The notes under the pieces were generated by a model that searched no databases, was not told the origin of the DNA, and saw only the letters and a list, made by a program, of their open reading frames with translations. The position numbers and the translations under genes were made by a program. This document shows, one piece after another, positions 17,748 to 26,299 of a DNA stretch of 62,220 nt. The stretch is from Firmicutes bacterium M10-2 (GTDB lineage Bacteria > Bacillota_I > Bacilli_A > Erysipelotrichales > Erysipelotrichaceae), in the NCBI GenBank assembly GCA_000403415.2, contig KE159702.1, forward strand, positions 1 to 62,220. The letters are read 5' to 3'. Each line of letters begins with the position of its first letter. Positions within the stretch are counted from its first letter, which is position 1.

Positions 17748-18643
17748 TGTTTATGTCCTTTCCACAGCAAGAATCCACCCAAAAGTCCGCTGATCAAAGC
17801 GAGCCATCCATACCATCCTAGCGTTTGCGCAATTCCTGTAGGAACAAACGCAAGAATCTTCTCGTTTTCATATTCGTAAGATACGACATTTTCGCGATCT
17901 TCTGCTGCGATTTCTCCATTGATCCGCACAACGCCGTTGTATTCTTCGACCTTGATCACCTCATCACTCAGTACATAGCCTTTAGGGGCCTTTGTTTCTT
18001 TGATATACATGACATCATGTGCAATCAAAAACTTTGTTGAACCGGTTTTTTGATCACCCGAAATGCTTTCGATCTTTTTCGTACAGTTTTCATCTTCATA
18101 ACTTGTAAATTCAAAGGAACGATCCAAAATCGGCGCTTTTGTCTGCGCATCCACTTTTTTTACCATTAATTCAATTAAATCATTTTGCTTCGGTTCGATT
18201 GTAACCGAAAAAATCATCTTTTTCTCCAAGTCGTCATACATCGGAACACTGACAATTGTCGGAGCTACGCTTCGATCCGAACTCCAGCACAAATACGCAC
18301 CAAGCTCAAGATCATCAAACACAATTTGATTGTTTCCATCACTTTCGCGAACAAAAATTTGTTCTTTCATTTCTTCTTGTCGGTCCAGCACTTCTTTTTT
18401 CAGAACCTGAGCCAATGAGCTAAGTTCCTGTTCATCGCGGATCGTATTGAGGTCGCTCGTTTTCCATTCCTCCTTCATCACAAACTGTCCGTCTTCGTAT
18501 TTTGCGATTTGCAGTAAGGACAACGTACATTCTTTTTCCAGATTCACGATAATTTCACCATTCTTTTCCTGTGCGTAAGCTATTGTGAACAATGGTCCCA
18601 TAGCCATCAAAGCACAAATGATCATTATGATTTTTTTCCACAT
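17744..18643 (-). CDS. SpaA-like minor (probable base) pilin
   Basis: The 299-residue secreted protein has a signal peptide (ending TIAYA) and Cna-B/SpaA-type beta domains. The E-box-like YIKETKAPKGYVLSDE near residues 210-226 supports intramolecular isopeptide bonds. The C-terminus has VPTGI followed by a hydrophobic helix and WKGHKQ, so the sorting signal is LPxTG-like but has Val for Leu. Position after sortase C and the single small subunit size suggest a base or anchor pilin. It overlaps the sortase gene by 19 bp. Confidence 0.78.
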   Translation of the reverse strand: MWKKIIMIICALMAMGPLFTIAYAQEKNGEIIVNLEKECTLSLLQIAKYEDGQFVMKEEWKTSDLNTIRDEQELSSLAQVLKKEVLDRQEEMKEQIFVRESDGNNQIVFDDLELGAYLCWSSDRSVAPTIVSVPMYDDLEKKMIFSVTIEPKQNDLIELMVKKVDAQTKAPILDRSFEFTSYEDENCTKKIESISGDQKTGSTKFLIAHDVMYIKETKAPKGYVLSDEVIKVEEYNGVVRINGEIAAEDRENVVSYEYENEKILAFVPTGIAQTLGWYGWLALISGLLGGFLLWKGHKQ

Positions 18644-19389
18644 TTCTTTTTTCCTTTTCTATTGACCAACGCAAGGATTACCAATCCGCATGGTATCATC
18701 ATCAAGATACCTTCCCGCAAAGAAGGCATTCGTTTTTGTGTACACGCTTCAAGCTTTGCCTCATTTACAGTCGTACGTTCCCCCGTTACGACCAAACGAT
18801 GCGTATTGATTCCATAAGGAGTGCAAGTCACCAGCGAAACAAGATCCTTATCGAATTCTGCTTTCAGTTTTTCCACCTCTTCGGGAGCAATCACTTCGAT
18901 ACGTTCCACTTCATACCAAAGAACTTCTTCATGCACCTGAACAGAAAACAAATCTCCTTTTTTAAGTTCGTCTAATCGAGTGAACATCTTATGATTCGAC
19001 AATCCGCGATGCCCGCTCAGCACGCTTCTTTGACCCCTCATGCCGCAAGGCAGATCCGACTCTTTCCAGTGTCCGATTCCTTTATTGAGAATTTCGCCGG
19101 ATGTTCCTGCATAAATTGGCAAATCGAGCGAAATACAAGGAATGCTCAGTCGTGCAATGATCCCATCGTTCTGAATCATTTCGTAAATCGAATCTTCTTT
19201 GGTCATGTTGTATTCAAGCCAAAGATCTTTCTTTTCCTGCTTTTCTTTTGAGGAACATTGCTCGCTTTGTTTTTGGAACGAAGAAAGCGTCCCCTTCATG
19301 ATCCATGCATTGATTCCGCTTACAATAAGCGGATACATGGCACAGAGCACCCCGAAAACAAACAAGATCTTATTTGTTTTCTTTTTCAT
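18625..19389 (-). CDS. srtC: Class C (pilus) sortase
   Basis: This transpeptidase polymerises pilins through Lys-LPxT isopeptide bonds outside the membrane. The 254-residue protein has an N-terminal membrane anchor, then LSIPCISLDLPIYAGTS and the catalytic residues His127 (SGHRGL), Cys189 (VTCTPYGINTHRL) and Arg198. TCTPYGxNTHRL is the class C hallmark. A C-terminal hydrophobic segment (ILMMIPCGLVILALV) is also typical. The start overlaps the major pilin end by 20 bp. Confidence 0.95.
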   Translation of the reverse strand: MKKKTNKILFVFGVLCAMYPLIVSGINAWIMKGTLSSFQKQSEQCSSKEKQEKKDLWLEYNMTKEDSIYEMIQNDGIIARLSIPCISLDLPIYAGTSGEILNKGIGHWKESDLPCGMRGQRSVLSGHRGLSNHKMFTRLDELKKGDLFSVQVHEEVLWYEVERIEVIAPEEVEKLKAEFDKDLVSLVTCTPYGINTHRLVVTGERTTVNEAKLEACTQKRMPSLREGILMMIPCGLVILALVNRKGKKKCGKKS

Positions 19390-21052
19390 CGTTTTTTTGT
19401 TTTTTCAATGCGTATAAAGCAAGCGCCGTACCGGACGACAACAAGATCAGGGACATACTCGAACCTGTCCGAGGCAATACAGCTCCTTTTTTATTGATGA
19501 CTTCAAGCTGTACCGATCCATCCGATCCATTTGTTTCCAAACCATGACTTCCATTCCAGCCGTCTTTTATGATTGCGTTGGCCTGCAAGTCTTTTAACAC
19601 TTGATCTCCTGCTCCATCTCCCTCAATATATTGATTTCTTTCTTCTGTAAATGTCGGAACGATCTCAATTTCGATCGGATCAAGCAACGGTCGATATCCA
19701 TCCGGTGCATTCGTTTCTTTCAAGTAATACGTTCCCTGATCCAAACCGCGAACGATAAACTGCCCTTGTTGGTCCGATACCATTTCAACGCCTTCTTCCT
19801 GGCTGACAATATACCCATTCGCCCCTTGTTTTACGAGTACTTCGTCCGTACACTCTTGATCACGGTACAATCGAAACTTCGCATTCTTCAGCTGAGTTCC
19901 GTCCTCATTGACTTTCGATCCGTCAATCTTGTATGTAAAACAAACAACCGTATCCCAAGGCGTTACACCGACTTCGCCTATCCCATTGGCATCCGGGTTG
20001 TTGGAGTAGACAAGACGTACCGAGTTTTCAAAACCGGGACGACCGGTTTGATCTGCTGCCTCGTCTTTCAAATACCCGTCATAACGAAGTGTAATTGTTT
20101 GTCCGTATTCATTGTGTCCCGTTTCATCCATTCCTTCCGGAAATTGCGCATCGACAAGTTTCTTCAGGTTTTCGATTGTCACCTCGAAACGGTGATTGTC
20201 CGGATCGTTATGAACATTCCATTCGCCTTGTTGCAAGACGTAAGATTTTTCCCCATCGGAAATCGTAATTTCTATCGAATCTTCATGCCAATCCATTGAC
20301 GGATCCATGCGATCCTCAAACACGAGTTTGTATGTATCGTATCCATTCATATCGGGAACAAAGGTTTCGTATTTGAACGGGATCGTTTGACCAATCTCGA
20401 AATCGGCAATATCATTCCACCCGATGTTATTGTCATCCTCTTCGATCTTCTTGATAATTTCCGGATGATCTGATTTGATACGGATCACGATATTTTCGTT
20501 TGCGGTCTGAGCCATGCAAAGTGAAGCTGCCGCATGATTGCCATGCTCGCTCATTTCATCAACAAGATAGTATCCATGTTCAAGCCCCGAAAGAACAGCC
20601 TCGTTTTGATCATTTGTCGATTCCACCTTGAAAACGATTTGCCCGTCTGAATTGGTTCTTTCGATTTCTGTACGTAGATCTTCGACAAAATAGCGCATTT
20701 GCGAATAATGCCCTTCTTCATTCAAGCCGGACATATAGTCAATCACCTCATATTCGGTGACAGAAGCAGCTTTTTTTCCCAGCGCTTTTCCAACTGTATT
20801 TTGCAAAGCGCTCTTATATACAGGATTCCATGAATAATCGACCGATTGACGATCCTCGGATGTGCGCACATCAAACAACTTATAAATATGAAATGTTTTT
20901 CCTACCAGTGTCTGATCCTGATTTCCGGCAATGGTGATCGATACACCCGTTTCCTGAGCTGTGGTCGGTATTGGTTGGAGCAAAGAAATCAGCGTAAACG
21001 CAGCAAACGGTAAAGATTTAATTCCGATCATTTTTTTCTTTTTTTTCATCAT
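19370..21052 (-). CDS. Major pilin, LPxTG-anchored SpaA type
   Basis: The 560-residue shaft pilin has a signal peptide, an N-terminal domain, a fimbrial D2-type isopeptide domain and a C-terminal Cna-B domain with E-box YYLKETNAPDGYRPL. It ends with the sorting signal LPRTGSS, a hydrophobic helix and a basic tail. A pilin-type Lys probably lies in the first domains (WNPVYKSALQ is one candidate). It lies between the tip adhesin (3-bp gap) and sortase C and is the expected substrate of that sortase. Confidence 0.92.
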   Translation of the reverse strand: MMKKKKKMIGIKSLPFAAFTLISLLQPIPTTAQETGVSITIAGNQDQTLVGKTFHIYKLFDVRTSEDRQSVDYSWNPVYKSALQNTVGKALGKKAASVTEYEVIDYMSGLNEEGHYSQMRYFVEDLRTEIERTNSDGQIVFKVESTNDQNEAVLSGLEHGYYLVDEMSEHGNHAAASLCMAQTANENIVIRIKSDHPEIIKKIEEDDNNIGWNDIADFEIGQTIPFKYETFVPDMNGYDTYKLVFEDRMDPSMDWHEDSIEITISDGEKSYVLQQGEWNVHNDPDNHRFEVTIENLKKLVDAQFPEGMDETGHNEYGQTITLRYDGYLKDEAADQTGRPGFENSVRLVYSNNPDANGIGEVGVTPWDTVVCFTYKIDGSKVNEDGTQLKNAKFRLYRDQECTDEVLVKQGANGYIVSQEEGVEMVSDQQGQFIVRGLDQGTYYLKETNAPDGYRPLLDPIEIEIVPTFTEERNQYIEGDGAGDQVLKDLQANAIIKDGWNGSHGLETNGSDGSVQLEVINKKGAVLPRTGSSMSLILLSSGTALALYALKKQKNDEKENK

Positions 21053-21055
21053 ATT

Positions 21056-23377
21056 TTATTTTCCTTTTCTTTGTCTTATATAGGCTATTGTCGCAATTAG
21101 CGTTCCGACCATTACCATCCATACCGCTGCCTTGCTTCCTGTTTCGGGAAGTTTAGGGCGTGCATGATTGATAATCGTCAATATGGCTTTTTTGATTCCT
21201 TCCTCTTCTTCGATTGAAACGATCTCATGATTTTTCACATTGTCGATGTACACATCAAATACATCATTGGCAGGAATCGACTCGATGCGGATCTCGTACA
21301 TTTCATTTGTCGGCAAACGGTACCCTTTAGGGGCTTTCGTTTCTTTTAGGTAATACGTTTTTCCGGCTTCCAATGTTGTAAATTTCGCTTTTCCAAGCTT
21401 ATCGGTTGTCACCGTTTCGACACACTTTGTTCCTTCCGGATCTGTGTAAACGCTGAATTGGGCCCCAGGTAAAACCTGATTGGAATCATTTTGTTTAAGG
21501 ATCTCGATCGTCGGCTTGATCACTCTGTTGTGCACGATCAGCGTACCGTTTTGCAAGGTTGCCTGATCTCCTTCAAGCAACTTGATTCCGGTTTCGCTTA
21601 CTTCAAAACGAATCGCATTGGAATCCATTTCATAACCGGGCATTACGTGTTTTTCCTTTAAGGTATGAATTCCGTTTTCCAATCCTGCCCATTGAAACCA
21701 CCCTTCCTCATTGGTTGTGATTTCCTTTTGAACACCATTTGGTGTCGTATGAATAAATACAGTGCCCGGAATAAGAGTATCCGTATTCAGCTGTTTCTTT
21801 TGAAGAAGCAGATGGTTGACTTTATTTGGGATTGTCATCATTTGAAAAGAAGAAATGGTTTCGGTTGTCCCGTTATCTGAAATAACTTGAGAATGAATGG
21901 TCGGATCAAGCAAATATCCATTCGGAGCTTTCGTTTCCTGAATTGTGATCGTTCCGATCGGAAGCACGACTTGCCCCTGCGTGTTTTTGAACAATTCATC
22001 ACCCGAGATCTTATACGTATCGTTCATGAATACTTGACCTTGCGCATCGCTTTTAAATACCCATGTGCGGAGCGGATCTTTCAGTTCCCCTTGGGTCTGG
22101 GTGTAATACTTGACGGTAAATTGCGCATTTTCAAGGCTTGGCTGATTGGCCGGTGTTCCCGAATTGCTTTCATGATCGACTTTTCGGATGATGAGATCGA
22201 CCGGATTTGATTGAGGAATATCCGAACAAGTAAGAACAACCCGTTCGTTTTGTTTGACATCCACTTTATGAATGGTCGGATCCAGCGCAAAGCCTTGCGG
22301 AGCTTTGATTTCTTTAATGTAGTATGTTTTGACATCTAAATCGGAAAGAATATTTGAAGATAAATTCGATTGAATAGTAAAGGTCCCGATTTGATTCGTT
22401 GCTTGGCTGTCTGTAAATAAACCGTATTGAGCATCGATCAAGGAATAATTGGGATTGTTTGAAGAAATTGATGAATTTGCGGTTGTCTTGCGAATCTGAA
22501 GCTCTCCTTTCGGAACGTATTGACCGTACACAAGGGGCTGAAGCGGAGCTGTTTGTCCGGCCCAGTTCACGCCTGTCCCCGAAGTATCCACCATGTAAAC
22601 AGCATAGTTTTTATCCTTGGGATCCGGCTTGGACTGGATTTCGTTATACAGCTGTTTTATCCATCCATTCCAGTGATAGCCGTCGGCCGCCTGGCTTCCG
22701 ACACTTTTTCCGGTCAAAGCATAAGATACAAAATCATTGGTTGCCACGATCATCTGCTCATTCGTGTATCCTTTGGCTTCCATGATATTTTCAGGTCCGT
22801 TAAATCCGTAATACAATGATTTTCGCACAGCTGCATTATCCACAATATACGGATCGCTTGTAGGTGTTCCTATGACCGGACTGGCATACATTCCGTTGGC
22901 ACAAAAAGCAAGTGCTTGATTGGATAAGCGCCAAAGTCCGTTATTGATTTGTCCGGCTCCCCAAAATGCACTGACGTAAGTCAGATCGATTACGCTCATT
23001 GCCCGTGGTGAAATAACTTCTTTGGCAATCAGCATTTCCTGAAGCTTTTTCTGATAAGCGGGCGTCTGATAGCGATCAAGAAGCATAAGTCTGCCGTACA
23101 TTACAAACTGCGGACTGTATGTCGTGTAAAAGGTTTCATTTAAAAAATAGTTTTCATCTACAAAGTTTTCTAAATTGTTTTCTTTGCTGATTTGCTTGCG
23201 TAACTCTCGAGCACTCTCAAGATCTCCTGCTTTATATTGTTCGAGGATTTGTCGATCGCTTCCCGAAAGAAAGAAATCTTTGCTTGTTTCTTCGGCCTGG
23301 ATCGGAATTTGGAATAAATTGCAAAACAGAACAGACATGAACGCAAGGAACGAAAAGACGCGGGTAGTAGTTTTCAT
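21056..23377 (-). CDS. Pilus tip adhesin with N-terminal thioester domain
   Basis: The 773-residue surface protein has a signal peptide (about 1-28), then a thioester-type domain. Cys159 in LAFCANG and Gln208 in NEQMIVAT are the probable Cys-Gln pair that can bond covalently to host or surface amines. Four or so Cna-B/SpaA repeats follow, each with KETKAPxGY-like E-boxes, and the protein ends LPETG, membrane helix and RQRKGK. I use the ATG at 23377 (MKTTTRVFSF); an in-frame ATG at 23395 is also possible. It is the first gene of the pilus operon. Confidence 0.85.
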   Translation of the reverse strand: MKTTTRVFSFLAFMSVLFCNLFQIPIQAEETSKDFFLSGSDRQILEQYKAGDLESARELRKQISKENNLENFVDENYFLNETFYTTYSPQFVMYGRLMLLDRYQTPAYQKKLQEMLIAKEVISPRAMSVIDLTYVSAFWGAGQINNGLWRLSNQALAFCANGMYASPVIGTPTSDPYIVDNAAVRKSLYYGFNGPENIMEAKGYTNEQMIVATNDFVSYALTGKSVGSQAADGYHWNGWIKQLYNEIQSKPDPKDKNYAVYMVDTSGTGVNWAGQTAPLQPLVYGQYVPKGELQIRKTTANSSISSNNPNYSLIDAQYGLFTDSQATNQIGTFTIQSNLSSNILSDLDVKTYYIKEIKAPQGFALDPTIHKVDVKQNERVVLTCSDIPQSNPVDLIIRKVDHESNSGTPANQPSLENAQFTVKYYTQTQGELKDPLRTWVFKSDAQGQVFMNDTYKISGDELFKNTQGQVVLPIGTITIQETKAPNGYLLDPTIHSQVISDNGTTETISSFQMMTIPNKVNHLLLQKKQLNTDTLIPGTVFIHTTPNGVQKEITTNEEGWFQWAGLENGIHTLKEKHVMPGYEMDSNAIRFEVSETGIKLLEGDQATLQNGTLIVHNRVIKPTIEILKQNDSNQVLPGAQFSVYTDPEGTKCVETVTTDKLGKAKFTTLEAGKTYYLKETKAPKGYRLPTNEMYEIRIESIPANDVFDVYIDNVKNHEIVSIEEEEGIKKAILTIINHARPKLPETGSKAAVWMVMVGTLIATIAYIRQRKGK

Positions 23378-23464
23378 TATGTTGTTTCCTTTCATAAGGG
23401 CATATACAATGCCATTCGCGTAATAAAAGTTATAGAATAGAAAGTACTAAGGAGTGATTAATAT

Positions 23465-24139
23465 ATGAATATTATGAAAGTCATGGAAGAACGCCATGCA
23501 GTACGTAAATATCAGGATCTTCCGATCAGCGATCGCGACGTTGCCTTGTTAAAAGAAGAAATTGCTGCATGCAATAAGGAAAGCGGACTGCACATTCAAT
23601 TGATCTTGAATGAACCGAAAGCCTTCGATCCGAAATACGGACATTTCGAAGGAGCGACAAACTATATTGCACTGATTGGTAAAAAAGGACCGGGCCTTGA
23701 TGAAAAATGCGGTTACTATGGTGAAAAGATCGTATTGTACGCACAATCGATTGGATTGAATACTTGCTTTGTCGGCGGAACGTATACTAAAGTAGATAAT
23801 GTTTTGGAAATCAATAAAGACGAAAAATTGGTTTGCATGATCACTGTCGGATATGGTGTAGATCATGGTCAACCTCACGCTTTGAAAGACGTTTCGAAAT
23901 TCAGCAATGAAGATCCGAATTCCCCGGAATGGTTTAAACTTGGATTGCAAGGTGTACGATTGGCACCATCTGCTTACAATGAACAAAAATGGCATTTCTA
24001 TTACGATGAAGAAAACGGTGTCGGAAGAGTTGATGCCCGTGTAGGCGGTACTGGCGAATTTGCCGAAATCGATCTTGGTATCGCAAAATACAATTTCGAA
24101 CAAGCGTCCGGAAAGGACTCATCCATTTGGATCAAATAA
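23465..24139 (+). CDS. Nitroreductase family protein
   Basis: The 224-residue flavoprotein begins with the nitroreductase signature MEERHAVRKYQDLPIS. It contains the LYAQSIGLNTCFVGG helix-strand segment and APSAYNEQKWHF, where FMN contacts lie. It would reduce nitro compounds, quinones or another NAD(P)H-linked substrate. It is divergent from the pilus operon with 87 bp between the starts. GGAG lies 10 nt before the ATG. A terminator that has received a copy of the 191-bp element follows. Confidence 0.88.
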   Translation: MNIMKVMEERHAVRKYQDLPISDRDVALLKEEIAACNKESGLHIQLILNEPKAFDPKYGHFEGATNYIALIGKKGPGLDEKCGYYGEKIVLYAQSIGLNTCFVGGTYTKVDNVLEINKDEKLVCMITVGYGVDHGQPHALKDVSKFSNEDPNSPEWFKLGLQGVRLAPSAYNEQKWHFYYDEENGVGRVDARVGGTGEFAEIDLGIAKYNFEQASGKDSSIWIK

Positions 24140-24143
24140 TCAT

Positions 24144-24161
24144 GAAGCCCGGAAGGGCTTT
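24144..24161 (+). terminator. Left copy of the nitroreductase terminator hairpin (target duplication)
   Basis: AAGCCC, loop GGAA, GGGCTT, flanked by G and T. This 18-bp segment is repeated exactly at 24353-24370. In this copy the U-run is cut short after three T by the inserted element. Confidence 0.85.
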
Positions 24162-24352
24162 CAGGCTGTTGACAAAGTCGATTTTTCAAATCGGCTTTGT
24201 CACAGCTTTTTATTTTTCTCCCACAAATGAATAAAAAAAGAGCAATTTGAGGTATTTAAGTACCTAATATTACTCTTTTTTTAGACCTTTTTACCCACTT
24301 TTATTTTATTGAAATTTAATTTTTTCAAAATAGGTAGTTTGTCAACACTCTG
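24162..24352 (+). mobile_element. 191-bp terminator-targeting miniature element, copy 1
   Basis: A non-coding 191-bp element, identical by eye to the copies at 36263 and 51343. Ends are CAGGCTGTTGACAAA and TTTGTCAACACTCTG, imperfect inverted repeats (13 of 15). Inside are a hairpin with 14-nt arms (24171-24184 with 24188-24201, one G-U wobble) and a compound hairpin, AAAAAAAGAG (24233-24242) with CTCTTTTTTT (24273-24282), enclosing AGGTA/TACCT. The latter has U-runs on both strands and should terminate transcription both ways. The element lies between exact 18-bp copies of the nitroreductase terminator. No transposase is encoded; a related full-length transposon elsewhere must supply one. Confidence 0.9.
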
Positions 24353-24375
24353 GAAGCCCGGAAGGGCTTTTTTTT
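24353..24375 (+). terminator. Right copy of the nitroreductase terminator, with intact U-run
   Basis: Exact repeat of 24144-24161 followed by the original eight-T run. This copy should be fully functional. Confidence 0.85.
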
Positions 24376-24394
24376 ACTCCGTGAATATTATTAC

Positions 24395-24426
24395 AATATC
24401 TTTTCGAATTTGAAAAGATATTTTTT
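24395..24426 (+). terminator. Additional strong terminator-like hairpin
   Basis: AATATCTTTTC and GAAAAGATATT form an 11-bp stem with loop GAATTT and a six-U tail. It is a third consecutive terminator after the nitroreductase gene. Confidence 0.7.
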
Positions 24427-24473
24427 CCATACCGCAACTTCTATGATGTTTTCGTAATAATTTGCAAACAAAA

Positions 24474-24498
24474 ACGGACCAAACGGCCCGTTTTATAT
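24474..24498 (-). terminator. Terminator of the 71-aa protein gene
   Basis: ACGGGCC and GGTCCGT (24491-24485 with 24480-24474 on the minus strand) form a GC-rich stem with loop GTTT, followed by UUUU. Confidence 0.75.
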
Positions 24499-24713
24499 TA
24501 TTCTTCGACAATCTCTTTTGCGGATTCCAATGCTTTTGTCAAAAGCTTCTTTAATTCTTCTTTATCATGTTTTTCCATATTTTCAAACAAACGATCGTTG
24601 ATAATATCTTCTTCTTTTGCATCTTTGATTGTATGGACGATTTGGATAAAATATCCTGTAATACTATCTTTGTTTACTTTGTCTTTTAAACATTTGCATG
24701 ATTTTTCTGCCAT
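24498..24713 (-). CDS. Small acidic protein of unknown function (71 aa)
   Basis: I do not recognise this gene. It encodes a hydrophilic, helical, Glu/Lys-rich protein beginning MAEKSCKCLKDKVNKDS, with a CxC pair near the N-terminus and no membrane segment. GGAGGTAAAGAAC precedes the ATG at 24713, a good ribosome site, so this start is preferred to an upstream one. It has its own terminator and appears monocistronic. Confidence 0.7.
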   Translation of the reverse strand: MAEKSCKCLKDKVNKDSITGYFIQIVHTIKDAKEEDIINDRLFENMEKHDKEELKKLLTKALESAKEIVEE

Positions 24714-24781
24714 GTTCTTTACCTCCAAATTCTAAATGTATTATAAATCATAAAAAAAGTAAGGCATATTGATGTGCCCTA

Positions 24782-25369
24782 CTAAGAATTTCTTTCGATT
24801 CGGATGATCCAGTACCCTTTATCCCGATCGATCCGTTCTACATGACAGCTTTTCTGCTCAAAATATTTCATAGCGCTTTCTGCTCCATGCTGTTTGCGCA
24901 TAACGATCCAGAGTCTGCCCTCTTTTTTCAAATGATCAATACACTGATCAAAAAGAGCATACATCGCTTTTTTTCCTACACGAATCGGCGGATTAAATAC
25001 AATACAGTCGAATTGTCCGTCCCTGATTCCGTCACTTTGTTCCACTCTTGCGCTTATACCGTATCTTTCTGCGTTCTTTTTCGCAAGTTCGACTGCTCTT
25101 GCGTTGATATCGAACATCGTGATATCGGCTTTAAAAAATGTGGCCAAAACAATTCCAACCGGTCCGATTCCGCAGCCGAGATCTAAAATCTGTTTCGGAT
25201 TGCTTTCGTGTTTGATAACATTTTCCAACAGAAGCCGGGTGCCTTCATCAAGTTTTTCCTTCGAGAACACGCCATAATTGGAATGGAGAGTAAACGATTT
25301 GCCCTGAATATCAAAATGAATATCGAATGGATGATCCTCTACTTGATCGTTTGTAAAATAATGTGCCAT
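24782..25369 (-). CDS. RsmC-like class I methyltransferase
   Basis: The 195-residue S-adenosylmethionine-dependent enzyme has motif I ILDLGCGIGPVGIVLA, an acidic residue ending strand 2 (ITMFDINARAVELA) and the N6/N2-type catalytic motif NPPIRVGK. The NPPIR motif places it with RsmC/YbxB proteins, which methylate guanine N2 in 16S rRNA. It is half the size of E. coli RsmC, as usual in Firmicutes. Its ATG shares a base with the stop of the transketolase subunit gene (TAATG), so it is translationally coupled to it. Confidence 0.88.
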   Translation of the reverse strand: MAHYFTNDQVEDHPFDIHFDIQGKSFTLHSNYGVFSKEKLDEGTRLLLENVIKHESNPKQILDLGCGIGPVGIVLATFFKADITMFDINARAVELAKKNAERYGISARVEQSDGIRDGQFDCIVFNPPIRVGKKAMYALFDQCIDHLKKEGRLWIVMRKQHGAESAMKYFEQKSCHVERIDRDKGYWIIRIERNS

Positions 25370-26295
25370 TATTCGTTTTCTGCCATATGCTGAATTGCTT
25401 TGGCATCAAATCCGAATTTACGATAAAGTTCATCCGGTTTTCCGCTTTCACCGAAAATATTTTGAACGCCAAGACGAATCAGTTTGGCATTTCCTTTCGA
25501 TTCTGCCATCACTTCCGCAACCGCCGAACCAAGACCTCCGGTAATCAAATGATCTTCCACTGTGATGATCGTATCATAATTTTGTTTCAGATCTTTGATC
25601 AATTGTTGATCAATCGGCGATATTGTATGGATGTTGACCACTTTCGGTTTCACTTTCATTTGATCGTACGCTTTCAGACATTCCTGGACCGAACTTCCTG
25701 TAGCGACCAAGACGACCTTCGAATCCGGATCGCCTTCTTTTAAAATGACACCTTTTCCAAATTCGAATTTATAGTTTTCGTCATTGACTTCATCGACACC
25801 GCTGCGCCCTAAACGAACATAAAACGGTCCATCCTGGTATGCGATGTATTTAATTGCCTGCAACGCTTCGTTATAATCGCACGGAACAATGACCCGCATC
25901 CCCGGAATTGTGCGCATCAAAGAAATGTCTTCGATACATTGATGGCTTGCCCCGTCTTCTCCGACACTTACTCCGGCATGAGAAGCGCAAACTTTCACAT
26001 TCAATGCCGGATAGGCGATCGAATTGCGGATTTGTTCATAGGCTCGACCGGTCGCAAACATCGCAAATGTGCTTGCAAACGCAATTTTTCCACTTGCTGC
26101 AAGACCTGCTGCCACAGCCATCATATTGCCTTCGGCAATTCCCATATCAAAATGACGTTCCGGAGCAACTTTCTTCGCTTCCGCACCTTTTGTACTTCCG
26201 GCAAGATCGGCATCGAGAGCAACGATATTTCGATCTTGCGCCATAAGTTGTTTTAATGCGTCGCCATACGCGACACGAGTAGCGATCTTTGCCAT
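25369..26295 (-). CDS. Transketolase, C-terminal subunit
   Basis: This 308-residue protein covers the pyrimidine-binding and C-terminal domains of transketolase. The start MAKIATRVAYGDAL is typical; FDMGIAEGNMMAVAAGLA contains the catalytic Glu that activates thiamine diphosphate. The partner subunit is encoded 4 bp upstream. A longer frame to 26394 would overlap the upstream gene and lacks homology. GGAGGAAA precedes the ATG at 26295. Confidence 0.94.
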   Translation of the reverse strand: MAKIATRVAYGDALKQLMAQDRNIVALDADLAGSTKGAEAKKVAPERHFDMGIAEGNMMAVAAGLAASGKIAFASTFAMFATGRAYEQIRNSIAYPALNVKVCASHAGVSVGEDGASHQCIEDISLMRTIPGMRVIVPCDYNEALQAIKYIAYQDGPFYVRLGRSGVDEVNDENYKFEFGKGVILKEGDPDSKVVLVATGSSVQECLKAYDQMKVKPKVVNIHTISPIDQQLIKDLKQNYDTIITVEDHLITGGLGSAVAEVMAESKGNAKLIRLGVQNIFGESGKPDELYRKFGFDAKAIQHMAENE

Positions 26296-26299
26296 ATAT

